From assembly GCA_002702065.1 (NCBI GenBank), contig NZXX01000009.1, forward strand, positions 186,001 through 250,000: DNA of 64,000 nucleotides, read 5' to 3'. Within the stretch, counting starts at the first letter, position 1; each line of letters begins with the position of its first letter. The notes under the pieces were generated by a model, which ran no database searches, was not told the origin of the DNA, and saw only the letters and a program-made list of their open reading frames with translations. Position numbers and translations under genes: made by a program. The stretch is from Anaerolineaceae bacterium (GTDB lineage: Bacteria; Chloroflexota; Anaerolineae; Aggregatilineales; Phototrophicaceae). Shown here piece after piece: positions 33,534 through 40,924 of the stretch.

Positions 33534-33812
33534 ATGTTGAGTCAGCTTAAAAACATTCCTCCGGTACAGTGGGCCATGCGCCATCCCCGGTTGGCTGCCT
33601 GGATTGTCCTTGCCGCAGGCATGGTGATCTTACTGGCAATCGAGGCACGGGACGTCGGTTTGCTGCCGTCACAGTGGATCGCCCTGATGGTCGCTGCGGT
33701 CCTGGTGGCGGGTGCCTGTGTCTGGATCATCAGCTGGGAAGACGAGGACGAAATCGAGGACACAGACTCCACAGAGACACCCCCACCGTCAACCAGCCAG
33801 ACCAAAGAATAG
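33534..33812 (+). CDS. Small two-helix membrane protein
   Basis: A 92-residue protein with two membrane helices (AAWIVLAAGMVILLAI and WIALMVAAVLVAGACVWII) and an acidic Glu/Asp-Thr/Pro tail (EDEDEIEDTDSTETPPP). Not a recognised family. It begins 15 bases after the coaE terminator and ends before another strong terminator, which makes it a separate small unit. Confidence 0.65.
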   Translation: MLSQLKNIPPVQWAMRHPRLAAWIVLAAGMVILLAIEARDVGLLPSQWIALMVAAVLVAGACVWIISWEDEDEIEDTDSTETPPPSTSQTKE

Positions 33813-33842
33813 CCAAAACCAGCGCTCAAGCACACACAATCA

Positions 33843-33881
33843 AAAAGGGTCTGCCCGCAACATACACAGGCAGACCCTTTT
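33843..33881 (+). terminator. Strong intrinsic terminator, probably bidirectional
   Basis: AAAAGGGTCTGCC (33843-33855) and GGCAGACCCTTTT (33869-33881) form a 13-bp stem, with T or A tracts on both ends, between a plus and a minus gene. Confidence 0.9.
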
Positions 33882-33915
33882 GTTTCCTTACAGATTATCG
33901 TAACAACTGATTCGC

Positions 33916-35418
33916 TTACATCCCGGCATGAAACAGCGTGACCGATTCGGCCTTGGGCGCTTCGATGCTCATCGTCGCAGCCCCATCCATCATGCCCATT
34001 GTGTCGAGCAGATCGGCATAGTACAGCACCATGTCGTTCGCTTTCTCTGCCACGTAAATGCCGCTGCCATCCCACACAACGTCGACCGGATTACCAAGCA
34101 TTGATTCCGGTCCGCCGATTGCGAGATCAACGGGCACGTTGCCATTCGCCATGCTTACCCCGGAGATGGTGAAAAGTTGCCCGTCGGTGGCGTCATCAGC
34201 CAGACCGACGTCACTCAGGATAACCGTGTCGCTGGCGGCATCGTAGTCCACACCATGCAGATTCACAGAAATCTGGTTGCCGTCCATATCGCTGGGGATA
34301 ATCTGGCTGGTGGGGCCGCTGGCGCCCAGATCTTCGGAGAAGCCGGCATACAGCAGCAGGGTTCCACCGGTGTTGGCAACAAACAGCGTATCGGTTTCGG
34401 CATCGTAATGCACGTCCCAGATACTGCCACTCACGCCGCCAAAGTCATCAATGAAGACAGTTGGTTCGACATCACCCTCAGCGCTCAGACTGAAGCCCTT
34501 GATATTGGTCGCACCAAAGTTGGCAACCAGCACGAGGTCCAGGTCTTCGATGATGTCCAGACCTTTCGGAGCCACCAGACCAGCTGCCATCGTGCCGCCA
34601 ATCATACGGGTACCCATGCCCACACGCATGCTGTCGGCCATACCCAGACCCTCGACAACGAGAATACTGCCCATATCTTCACCCGTATCAACTGTGATAT
34701 AGGCGTCGCCATTGCTGGCAAATTTGATACTCTCGACGCTGGTAATGCCGTCAAAACCGTCAAACGTGCTGGTCATCTCGCTCAGGTCGCCGGTCAGGGT
34801 CACGACGGCATCGTCAGCCAGTTCAGCAGGGTTGAGGCTGGTGAACAGCGTCGCATCCATCATCATATCGCCGTCCATCATCATGCTTTCCTCGAGCATG
34901 GCGGCGATCTCCGGCGGCACAAGCACGCTGTCGATCACATGAATAACCCCGTTGCTGGCCAGAATATCCGCCGTTACAACGGTCGCGTCGTTGACCATCA
35001 CGGTGCCGTCATCACCAACCGTCACGTCCAGTTCGCTGCCCATCAGCGGCGCACCGGGCGCGGTCATTTCCATCGACGGAGCCATCATGCTCGTCAGCAT
35101 ATCCGATGTAACCGTGCCCTCCACCACATGGTAGGTCAGCACACGAGTCAGCAGTTCGGTATCTGCCAGCAGCATATCCAGCACACCTTCCGGCAGTGCT
35201 TCGAATGCGGCGTTGGTCGGCGCAAAAACGGTCCATTCAGCATCCGGATCGGCCAGAACATCCACCAGCCCGGCGGCCTCAACAGCAGTGACCAGTGTGG
35301 AAAAATCGTCGTTGCTGGCTGCAATCTCGACAATCGTTTGATCCTGTGCCTGTACACCACCCAGGCTGAGTGTTAACAGCCATAGTAGTCCCAATAGAAT
35401 ACTCAAATACTTTTTCAT
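33916..35418 (-). CDS. Secreted fasciclin-domain protein with propeller-like C-terminus
   Basis: A 500-residue secreted protein. Signal peptide MKKYLSILLGLLWLLTLSLGG...AQ, then one fasciclin (FAS1) domain (residues about 28-168: FSTLVTAVEAAGL, WTVFAPTNAAFEALP, LTYHVVEGTV, NGVIHVIDSVLVPP). FAS1 mediates adhesion. The remaining ~330 residues have repeated blade-like phrases (GLDIIEDLDLVLVANFGATNIKGF, DVHYDAETDTLFVANTGGTLLLY, GVDYDAASDTVILSDVGLADD), suggesting a beta-propeller. Met-rich patches (SMMAPSMEM, EESMMMDGDMMMD) separate the parts. GGAG precedes the ATG. Confidence 0.8.
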   Translation of the reverse strand: MKKYLSILLGLLWLLTLSLGGVQAQDQTIVEIAASNDDFSTLVTAVEAAGLVDVLADPDAEWTVFAPTNAAFEALPEGVLDMLLADTELLTRVLTYHVVEGTVTSDMLTSMMAPSMEMTAPGAPLMGSELDVTVGDDGTVMVNDATVVTADILASNGVIHVIDSVLVPPEIAAMLEESMMMDGDMMMDATLFTSLNPAELADDAVVTLTGDLSEMTSTFDGFDGITSVESIKFASNGDAYITVDTGEDMGSILVVEGLGMADSMRVGMGTRMIGGTMAAGLVAPKGLDIIEDLDLVLVANFGATNIKGFSLSAEGDVEPTVFIDDFGGVSGSIWDVHYDAETDTLFVANTGGTLLLYAGFSEDLGASGPTSQIIPSDMDGNQISVNLHGVDYDAASDTVILSDVGLADDATDGQLFTISGVSMANGNVPVDLAIGGPESMLGNPVDVVWDGSGIYVAEKANDMVLYYADLLDTMGMMDGAATMSIEAPKAESVTLFHAGM

Positions 35419-35588
35419 ACGTTATGTCTCCAATTTGCATCTTATCCGTTAAGTCAATCGCACACAGTTGCCGGCAGTGTGTCTCGATTTCTCTTTCGCG
35501 GGTTATGCCGACATTGGATGGGTAGTCTCATGCGACACTCATCAAACGGATAAAGCGATGCAATGGAAGGGGTGGATGCAGCCAGCGG

Positions 35589-36656
35589 CTAACGGCGCTG
35601 GGCGATATACATATTGAGGAACACCAAAGCTTCTTCGATATTGCCCAGCCGGTAGAGCGAGATACCCAGATTGCGCAGCATCAGCCGATGGATGCGGGGT
35701 GGTAAATCCGTCCTGTGATAGAGCTGGCGAAACAGCGCCGCAGCCTCGCCAAAATTTTCGGAATCATGGGCCTGCTGTGCCCGCCGGAACAAAGCACGCG
35801 CCTCTGCCTCGCCGGCTGCATCATCGCTGGCTGTGTCGGGGTCCGTTTCAGCGGCTTCGCTGCGGTCGAGCCGGCTGTACAAATCCGCCAGCGTGGCGAT
35901 GGCATTGGGCGGCACCGGTATACCCGCCCCCTGTGCCCGTATCAAAAATTCTTCCAGATAATGAATCGCCATCGGGCGCTGACCCAGGTGAAAGTGGCAC
36001 TGGCCGATGTTATACAGCATCATAATGTGCGTGCGCGGCGGCAGGCCACCCATCGCGGCGACCTGCTGGTAACCGGCCAGCGCTTCCGTATAGGCTTCCT
36101 GGTCGAAATGCTCGCGTGCCTGGTCGAAAAGCTGCTGCGCGTTCTGATCCTGCGCTTCGGCCACGGCTTGTTCAGCGGCATCCGGCGGCCCGTCCGCTTC
36201 GACCTGTTCGCCCATCCGTGCCTGCACATTCTCCAGCCCGCGCAGCACCTGGGCATGAGCCTGTGTCTCACCCTGTTCTTCAGCCATCCGCACCGCGTTG
36301 CGCAGATAGGTCTGGGCGGCGATCAGGTTATTGAGGTGAAGCTGCGACATGCCCATGTTGTACAGCATAAACAGATACTGCCGGTCGTTGAGGCCGGGCA
36401 TCTGGGCGACACGCTGAAATGCCTGAAACGCACCCGCATAATCATGGCTGTCATACAGTGTTTGTGCTTCGCGGAAAGCGGACTGCGCTGGTGAGGTTGT
36501 GGTGTCGTCATCCCGCTGGATCAAACGAGCCACTGCCTGGTTACCGATGAGGCTTTGCAAACGCAGAATGCCGCTGTGCTGCGGGGCCCGCCCGCTTGAC
36601 GGGTTCGCGCGTACTGCCTGTCGATTCGGGCTTCGTCGTTTTTCTGGCGGCGTCAT
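35589..36656 (-). CDS. TPR protein with N-terminal GNQAVARLIQR motif
   Basis: A 355-residue protein. Residues 33-48 read LQSLIGNQAVARLIQR, a motif of the L-Q-x3-G-N-x2-x-x-x-L-x-Q type often found near the N-terminus of proteins linked to extracellular contractile injection systems. The rest is TPRs (AQTLYDSHDYAGAFQAFQRVAQM, QLFDQAREHFDQEAYTEALAGYQQVAAM, FRRAQQAHDSENFGEAAALFRQLY). No signal peptide. The ATG at 36656 is chosen over 36695. No injection-system genes are visible here. Confidence 0.7.
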   Translation of the reverse strand: MTPPEKRRSPNRQAVRANPSSGRAPQHSGILRLQSLIGNQAVARLIQRDDDTTTSPAQSAFREAQTLYDSHDYAGAFQAFQRVAQMPGLNDRQYLFMLYNMGMSQLHLNNLIAAQTYLRNAVRMAEEQGETQAHAQVLRGLENVQARMGEQVEADGPPDAAEQAVAEAQDQNAQQLFDQAREHFDQEAYTEALAGYQQVAAMGGLPPRTHIMMLYNIGQCHFHLGQRPMAIHYLEEFLIRAQGAGIPVPPNAIATLADLYSRLDRSEAAETDPDTASDDAAGEAEARALFRRAQQAHDSENFGEAAALFRQLYHRTDLPPRIHRLMLRNLGISLYRLGNIEEALVFLNMYIAQRR

Positions 36657-36806
36657 GTTCCATAGCGCTCTCCGCTTGCCTGACCTGACCAACATAGCAT
36701 ATTTCGAGCGACGCTGTCGAGTATTCGGCGTTTGACCTGCGCTCGCGTGACGCAGCCCGAAGCCATGTTATGATGCGCCTGTGCGATAGACACGATGAGG
36801 TGGGCC

Positions 36807-38417
36807 ATGCGAAAGTACATCGTCCTGCTGGGGCTGTTGATCGTCAACATGGGATTAACCGGACCAGCATTTGCGTGCAGTGGCGGCGTCACATCGACAG
36901 TAGATATGCTGGTCGAAAACGCCGAGGTGATCGTCTATGGCGAGTTGCTGAACGTCGATGACGCGGGACAAAATGCCGTCATGCGCGCCGATTCCTATGT
37001 GGCAGGTGGGCCGGGGCCGCAGCATATCGTCCTGTCGTTGTATGAGCCAGCGCGGGTACACCACAGCCGCGAGCGTTTTTCCGGCGGTGGTTGTTTCTAT
37101 GGTGTCAGCCCGCTGCTGGAACCCGCGCAGGAAATCCTGATCTTTCTGACACGCAAGCTGGACGGCGGTTATCAACTCGCGCCGCGCCATTTTTCCAACC
37201 CGGATTATTATCCTTTCCCGACCGATCAATCGACAGTTACGGTGCATGTTGACACCAACCCGACCGACGACACGCCCGCCGAAGCCCGCGATGTAACCCT
37301 GGACCAGTTCACAGCCCTGATCCGGGATGCTGCCGGAACCGGCCCGACCGAGCCGCATACTGATGCAACTTATCCGCTGCTGGCCCCGCTGCTGATCACA
37401 ACCGAATCTGGCACCCACTATCTACTCCCGGTGGATGGCGCCGACCCGGTGATCGTCACGGATGAAGACTGGCTTTTTCGGCTGCGGCGGCACAAACCGG
37501 CCTGCTGGCAGACCGACTGCAAGGCATGGTCGCCCAACGGCATCGATCAGGCGGCGTTGAGCACAGACGGCATCATTACCATGACATACGGCGCACCCAT
37601 CCCCGGTGAAGCCCTGCTGTTTTCGGCCACCAGCGACGCGATGGCGATCTGGCAACGCACACCAGACGGCATCCAGCTCCAGATTCACACGCTGATGTAC
37701 CGCCGCCTGAATGCTATGCAGGATGACAACGTGGCGCTGTTCCAGACGTTTGACCTCGAACTGGAACAGATCGCACCTGAGAGCGCAGCCTGGAGTCCCG
37801 ATGGAAGAATGCTGGCCTTTCGGGATGATCGCGGGGTGTGGCTGTGGGATGCGCTCAACCCGGATGCGGAACCGGAGTTACTGACTGATGTACCGCAGCC
37901 AATTCGCGGTTTTTCGCCAATGGGACGCTATCTGGTGTTGGGTGAGGGGAGCGCGGGGTACTCGCTTGATCTGGTGACGGGGGAGCACCTGCCACCGGGT
38001 TTATTTTCTGCGGATGACCGGCTGCTGCTGACGTATGAGCCAGCATTCCAGTTGATTCAACTGACCCCATATTTCGCTAATGATAACCAACCACCAGTAG
38101 GCGATCAGGTCCTGAAAGCGGCGTGGAAAGACAGCCATACCTACATCACCCTCATCTGTCCGGATGCAACGGATCAGACCAGGTGCCGTGTGCTGAGTCA
38201 GGGGCAGATCATGATTGAAGGCAACGGCATTTATCCGGGCTACGATTTCGCTTACGAAGCACAGACAAATATGCTGGCAATCGTCAAGGACCCGCAGACC
38301 ATCACGTTGCAGATTAATCGTCCGTATGGGGTTTATGATCGGGAGTTGGGGGATATTCTTGACGGGCCTATTCGCACGGTCGAGTGGCTGCCAGCGCTGT
38401 TTTGGGAAAAACCGTAA
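36807..38417 (+). CDS. Secreted protein of unknown function
   Basis: A 536-residue secreted protein with a signal peptide (MRKYIVLLGLLIVNMGLTGPAFAC), Cys then Gly-Gly after cleavage. The N-terminal third has Cys residues and a beta-rich look (VIVYGELLNVDD, EILIFLTRKLDGG); the later part contains propeller-like stretches (AAWSPDGRMLAFRDDRGVWLWDA, FSPMGRYLVLGEG). Two or three blades of PD40/WD40 type are therefore likely. Function unknown. ATG 36807 is favoured with GAGG six bases upstream; 36795 is possible. A repeat palindrome follows the stop. Confidence 0.65.
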   Translation: MRKYIVLLGLLIVNMGLTGPAFACSGGVTSTVDMLVENAEVIVYGELLNVDDAGQNAVMRADSYVAGGPGPQHIVLSLYEPARVHHSRERFSGGGCFYGVSPLLEPAQEILIFLTRKLDGGYQLAPRHFSNPDYYPFPTDQSTVTVHVDTNPTDDTPAEARDVTLDQFTALIRDAAGTGPTEPHTDATYPLLAPLLITTESGTHYLLPVDGADPVIVTDEDWLFRLRRHKPACWQTDCKAWSPNGIDQAALSTDGIITMTYGAPIPGEALLFSATSDAMAIWQRTPDGIQLQIHTLMYRRLNAMQDDNVALFQTFDLELEQIAPESAAWSPDGRMLAFRDDRGVWLWDALNPDAEPELLTDVPQPIRGFSPMGRYLVLGEGSAGYSLDLVTGEHLPPGLFSADDRLLLTYEPAFQLIQLTPYFANDNQPPVGDQVLKAAWKDSHTYITLICPDATDQTRCRVLSQGQIMIEGNGIYPGYDFAYEAQTNMLAIVKDPQTITLQINRPYGVYDRELGDILDGPIRTVEWLPALFWEKP

Positions 38418-38441
38418 TCTTCGCTTTAAAAACCGAAACTC

Positions 38442-38470
38442 GTAGGGGCGCAGCGTGCTGCGCCCTTTAC
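38442..38470. repeat. Short intergenic palindrome, copy A
   Basis: GTAGGGGCGCAGC-GT-GCTGCGCCC followed by TTTAC, between the secreted protein and the Bax inhibitor gene. The stem GGGCGCAGC/GCTGCGCCC is perfect. Same family as copies at 60801 and 62605. It may also act as a terminator. Confidence 0.65.
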
Positions 38471-38488
38471 GATGTCATATTTTGCGCG

Positions 38489-39205
38489 TTAGTCCCTGCC
38501 GCCACCGACCAGACGAAGGATGAACAGGAACAGGTTGATGAAGTCCAGGTAGAGTGTCAGCGCACCGATGATCGACAGCTTGGTCAGCAGCGTGGCTTCC
38601 TGGCCTTGAATAGTCGGGTCCGCCGCCATGCGGTGCAGCTTCTGCGTGTCATAGGCCGTCAGCGCGGTGAAGATAATCACCCCAGCGAAGCTGATGAGGT
38701 AATCCAGCGGGCCGCTGCCGATGAACATGTTCAGCACCATCGCAATCACCAGCCCGATCAGCCCCATCATAAAATAGGTGCTGTACTTCATCAGGTCGAT
38801 CTTGGTTGTCAGGCCGATCATTGTCATCACGAAGAAGAGAATGACCGTTGTGCCGAACGCCAGAAAGATGCTGCCCAGTTCATAGCCCATGAAGATAAGC
38901 GACAAGGTAAAACCATTCAGCCCGGCATAGGCGAAGAAACCTGCCGTCGCTACGCCTGCCGACATCCGCCGGATACCGAGGCTGAGCGCGAACACCAGCA
39001 CCAGTTCGCCAATGATAGCGGCGATGAAAATGGCCGGGTTGAGCGCCAGTTGCAACAGAGCGGGAATATTATAAACGGCAATGCTGACACCAGTAGTCAG
39101 CAGCAGACCGAGCGTCATCCACATATAGACCTGCCGCAACAGGGGACGAATCTCGACACGTGGCTCGGCGGCCACCTGCGGTAAAGTCCGTGAAGCATTG
39201 AACAT
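38489..39205 (-). CDS. Bax inhibitor-1/YccA family membrane protein
   Basis: A 238-residue seven-helix protein of the BI-1/YccA family (COG0670): LLRQVYMWMTLGLLLTTGVSIAVY near the start, GLNGFTLSLIFMGYELGSIFLAF, FTALTAYDTQKLHRM and SIIGALTLYLDFINLFLFILRL. Bacterial members form calcium-leak or regulatory complexes with FtsH; the function in this organism is inferred. The ATG at 39205 has GGAGG upstream; an in-frame start at 39235 adds ten residues. Confidence 0.9.
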   Translation of the reverse strand: MFNASRTLPQVAAEPRVEIRPLLRQVYMWMTLGLLLTTGVSIAVYNIPALLQLALNPAIFIAAIIGELVLVFALSLGIRRMSAGVATAGFFAYAGLNGFTLSLIFMGYELGSIFLAFGTTVILFFVMTMIGLTTKIDLMKYSTYFMMGLIGLVIAMVLNMFIGSGPLDYLISFAGVIIFTALTAYDTQKLHRMAADPTIQGQEATLLTKLSIIGALTLYLDFINLFLFILRLVGGGRD

Positions 39206-39251
39206 GGGGATATTCCTCCGCACCGTAATTTTCAAGACGATATTTTACTTT

Positions 39252-39257
39252 ATTATA
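39252..39257 (-). promoter_or_regulatory. -10 box of the Bax inhibitor gene
   Basis: Minus-strand TATAAT, perfect consensus, about 47 bases upstream of the start codon; no good -35 found. Confidence 0.4.
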
Positions 39258-39343
39258 CGCTGAATTGCACTGAAAGTTCCCCATTTCCCGGGTTTCTATG
39301 CAATAATTTACGTTGTTGACCAGGCAGTCGTGAAAGGGCCATC

Positions 39344-40009
39344 ATGTACGAAGATGCCTTGCCATCCAAACGGAAGCATGACGACTATGGCGACGCATGG
39401 GTCGTCGCACTGATGAAGTTTCTGGGCCGGGTGCTGGCGTTCTGCTTTCGCATCTTCGTCAAGGTGCCGCTGCGCGGGTTGTGGCGGCCGACCCTCTGGA
39501 CGGTCAAAGCGCCGTTTCGCCTGCTGCGCTGGACATGGCGCGGCCTGAACCACTTGATGAATGGACGCGTGCCGGAGTTCGAGACGGTGCGTGAGCGCGA
39601 AATCTACCGGCGCATCAAGCGGCGTTTTCGGCGGCGCAACCGGCTGATCACGCACCTGTTTATCTTTGTGCTGGTTATGGGCACGACCTGGGTAAGCTGG
39701 CTCACGAGCTTGAATGACTGGGATTATCGCTGGCGTGGTCCTTATACCGGCCAGATTATCGCGTTTACGCTGCTGTGGCTCTTTTTCCTGATCTTCCATT
39801 ATGTGCGTTATCGCATGGGCGAGAGCGAAGACAACGCGCTGGAAGCGGCGCTCGAACGGGAATATGAACGCGAAGCCCGCAGCCAGCCACTTTACTATGA
39901 AGAAGTCGATGAATACTACGACCCGGCAGCTTACGATCATCTGGCCGATGCCGGGCACGCGCGTAACCCTGAACCGTCAAAGGCCAAGCGCCGCCAGCGG
40001 TATACATGA
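39344..40009 (+). CDS. 2TM-domain membrane protein
   Basis: A 221-residue protein. An amphipathic basic N-terminal part (residues 1-90) is followed by a 2TM domain: NRLITHLFIFVLVMGTTWVSWL, then GQIIAFTLLWLFFLIFHYVRYRMG, a motif typical of small bacterial 2TM proteins often attached to kinases or alone. The C-terminus is Glu/Arg/Tyr-rich (EYEREARS...YYEEVDEYYD), perhaps disordered. Function unknown. AAAGGG precedes the ATG. Its stop overlaps the hydrolase start by four bases. Confidence 0.7.
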   Translation: MYEDALPSKRKHDDYGDAWVVALMKFLGRVLAFCFRIFVKVPLRGLWRPTLWTVKAPFRLLRWTWRGLNHLMNGRVPEFETVREREIYRRIKRRFRRRNRLITHLFIFVLVMGTTWVSWLTSLNDWDYRWRGPYTGQIIAFTLLWLFFLIFHYVRYRMGESEDNALEAALEREYEREARSQPLYYEEVDEYYDPAAYDHLADAGHARNPEPSKAKRRQRYT

Positions 40010-40863
40010 GCAACACAGCAATACTGTCACTGAATCAGTGGCGAGAAACGGGCACATGGGTTGATGTTGACGGCCAGCGCATTTTTGTGTCGGTGCAGGG
40101 CGAGGGCCCGCCACTGCTGGTGCTGCATGGCTTCCCGACGGCCAGCTACGATTACGCCCGCCTCGCGCCGCTTCTCAGTTCGCATTACCGGCTGATCCTG
40201 TTCGACTACCTCGGCTTCGGCTTTTCCGACAAACCCGTAACGCACCATTATTCCCTGTTCGAGCAGGCCGACATCGCACAGGCCATCTGCAAGCACTATG
40301 GCGTCGAGCAGGTGAGTATTCTCACGCACGATATGGGCAACTCGATTTCGCTGGAACTGCTGCGACGGGGCAGCCCGGTTGTTGATCAGGTGTTCATGCT
40401 CAATGGCAGCGTGCTCTTAAAATACTACCGCCCGCTCATCACCCAGCGCCTGCTGCTTAATCCCGTAATCGGCCCGCTGATGACCCGACTGCGGCTCGTC
40501 AATCGGCGCGCCTTCGGCCAGCAGTTCGGCAGCCTGTTCGCGCAGCGTCCACCCGATGCCGAGATGGATGATTTCTGGGCGCTCATCAACCACCATGATG
40601 GCGCACGCATCTATCACCGGCTGATCCGCTACCTGAATGAGCGCAAGGTACATGAATACGCGTGGCTCGACGCGCTGCAAGCGCATTCCGCGCCGCTGAC
40701 CGTCATCTGGGGTCAGCGTGACCCGGTGTCTGTGCGGCAGATCGCGCAGGCCGTGCTCGAACGCCGCCCCGATGCCGCTTACTTCCCGCTGGAAAACATC
40801 GGCCATTACCCGCAGTGGGAAGCCCCGGAGCAGGTTGCGGAAATTCTGCTGAACCAACAGTGA
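40006..40863 (+). CDS. Alpha/beta hydrolase with aspartate nucleophile
   Basis: A 285-residue hydrolase. Oxyanion motif LHGFPTASYD (40-49); the nucleophile elbow is SILTHDMGNSIS with Asp109 in place of the serine, the arrangement of epoxide hydrolases and haloalkane dehalogenases; VIWGQRDPVS gives the acid and NIGHYPQWEAPE the histidine. A substrate cannot be named. The start overlaps the 2TM gene stop (ATGA), so they are co-translated. Confidence 0.8.
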   Translation: MSNTAILSLNQWRETGTWVDVDGQRIFVSVQGEGPPLLVLHGFPTASYDYARLAPLLSSHYRLILFDYLGFGFSDKPVTHHYSLFEQADIAQAICKHYGVEQVSILTHDMGNSISLELLRRGSPVVDQVFMLNGSVLLKYYRPLITQRLLLNPVIGPLMTRLRLVNRRAFGQQFGSLFAQRPPDAEMDDFWALINHHDGARIYHRLIRYLNERKVHEYAWLDALQAHSAPLTVIWGQRDPVSVRQIAQAVLERRPDAAYFPLENIGHYPQWEAPEQVAEILLNQQ

Positions 40864-40877
40864 TCTTACACAGACAG

Positions 40878-40886
40878 TGGTAAAAT
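40878..40886 (+). promoter_or_regulatory. Candidate extended -10 element for the M16 peptidase
   Basis: TGGTAAAAT, identical to the string before the E2-like gene, 39 bases upstream of the ATG. No clear -35. Confidence 0.35.
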
Positions 40887-40924
40887 GGCACCTAGTCACT
40901 TTAACGGGTAGTAAGGATAAGTTC

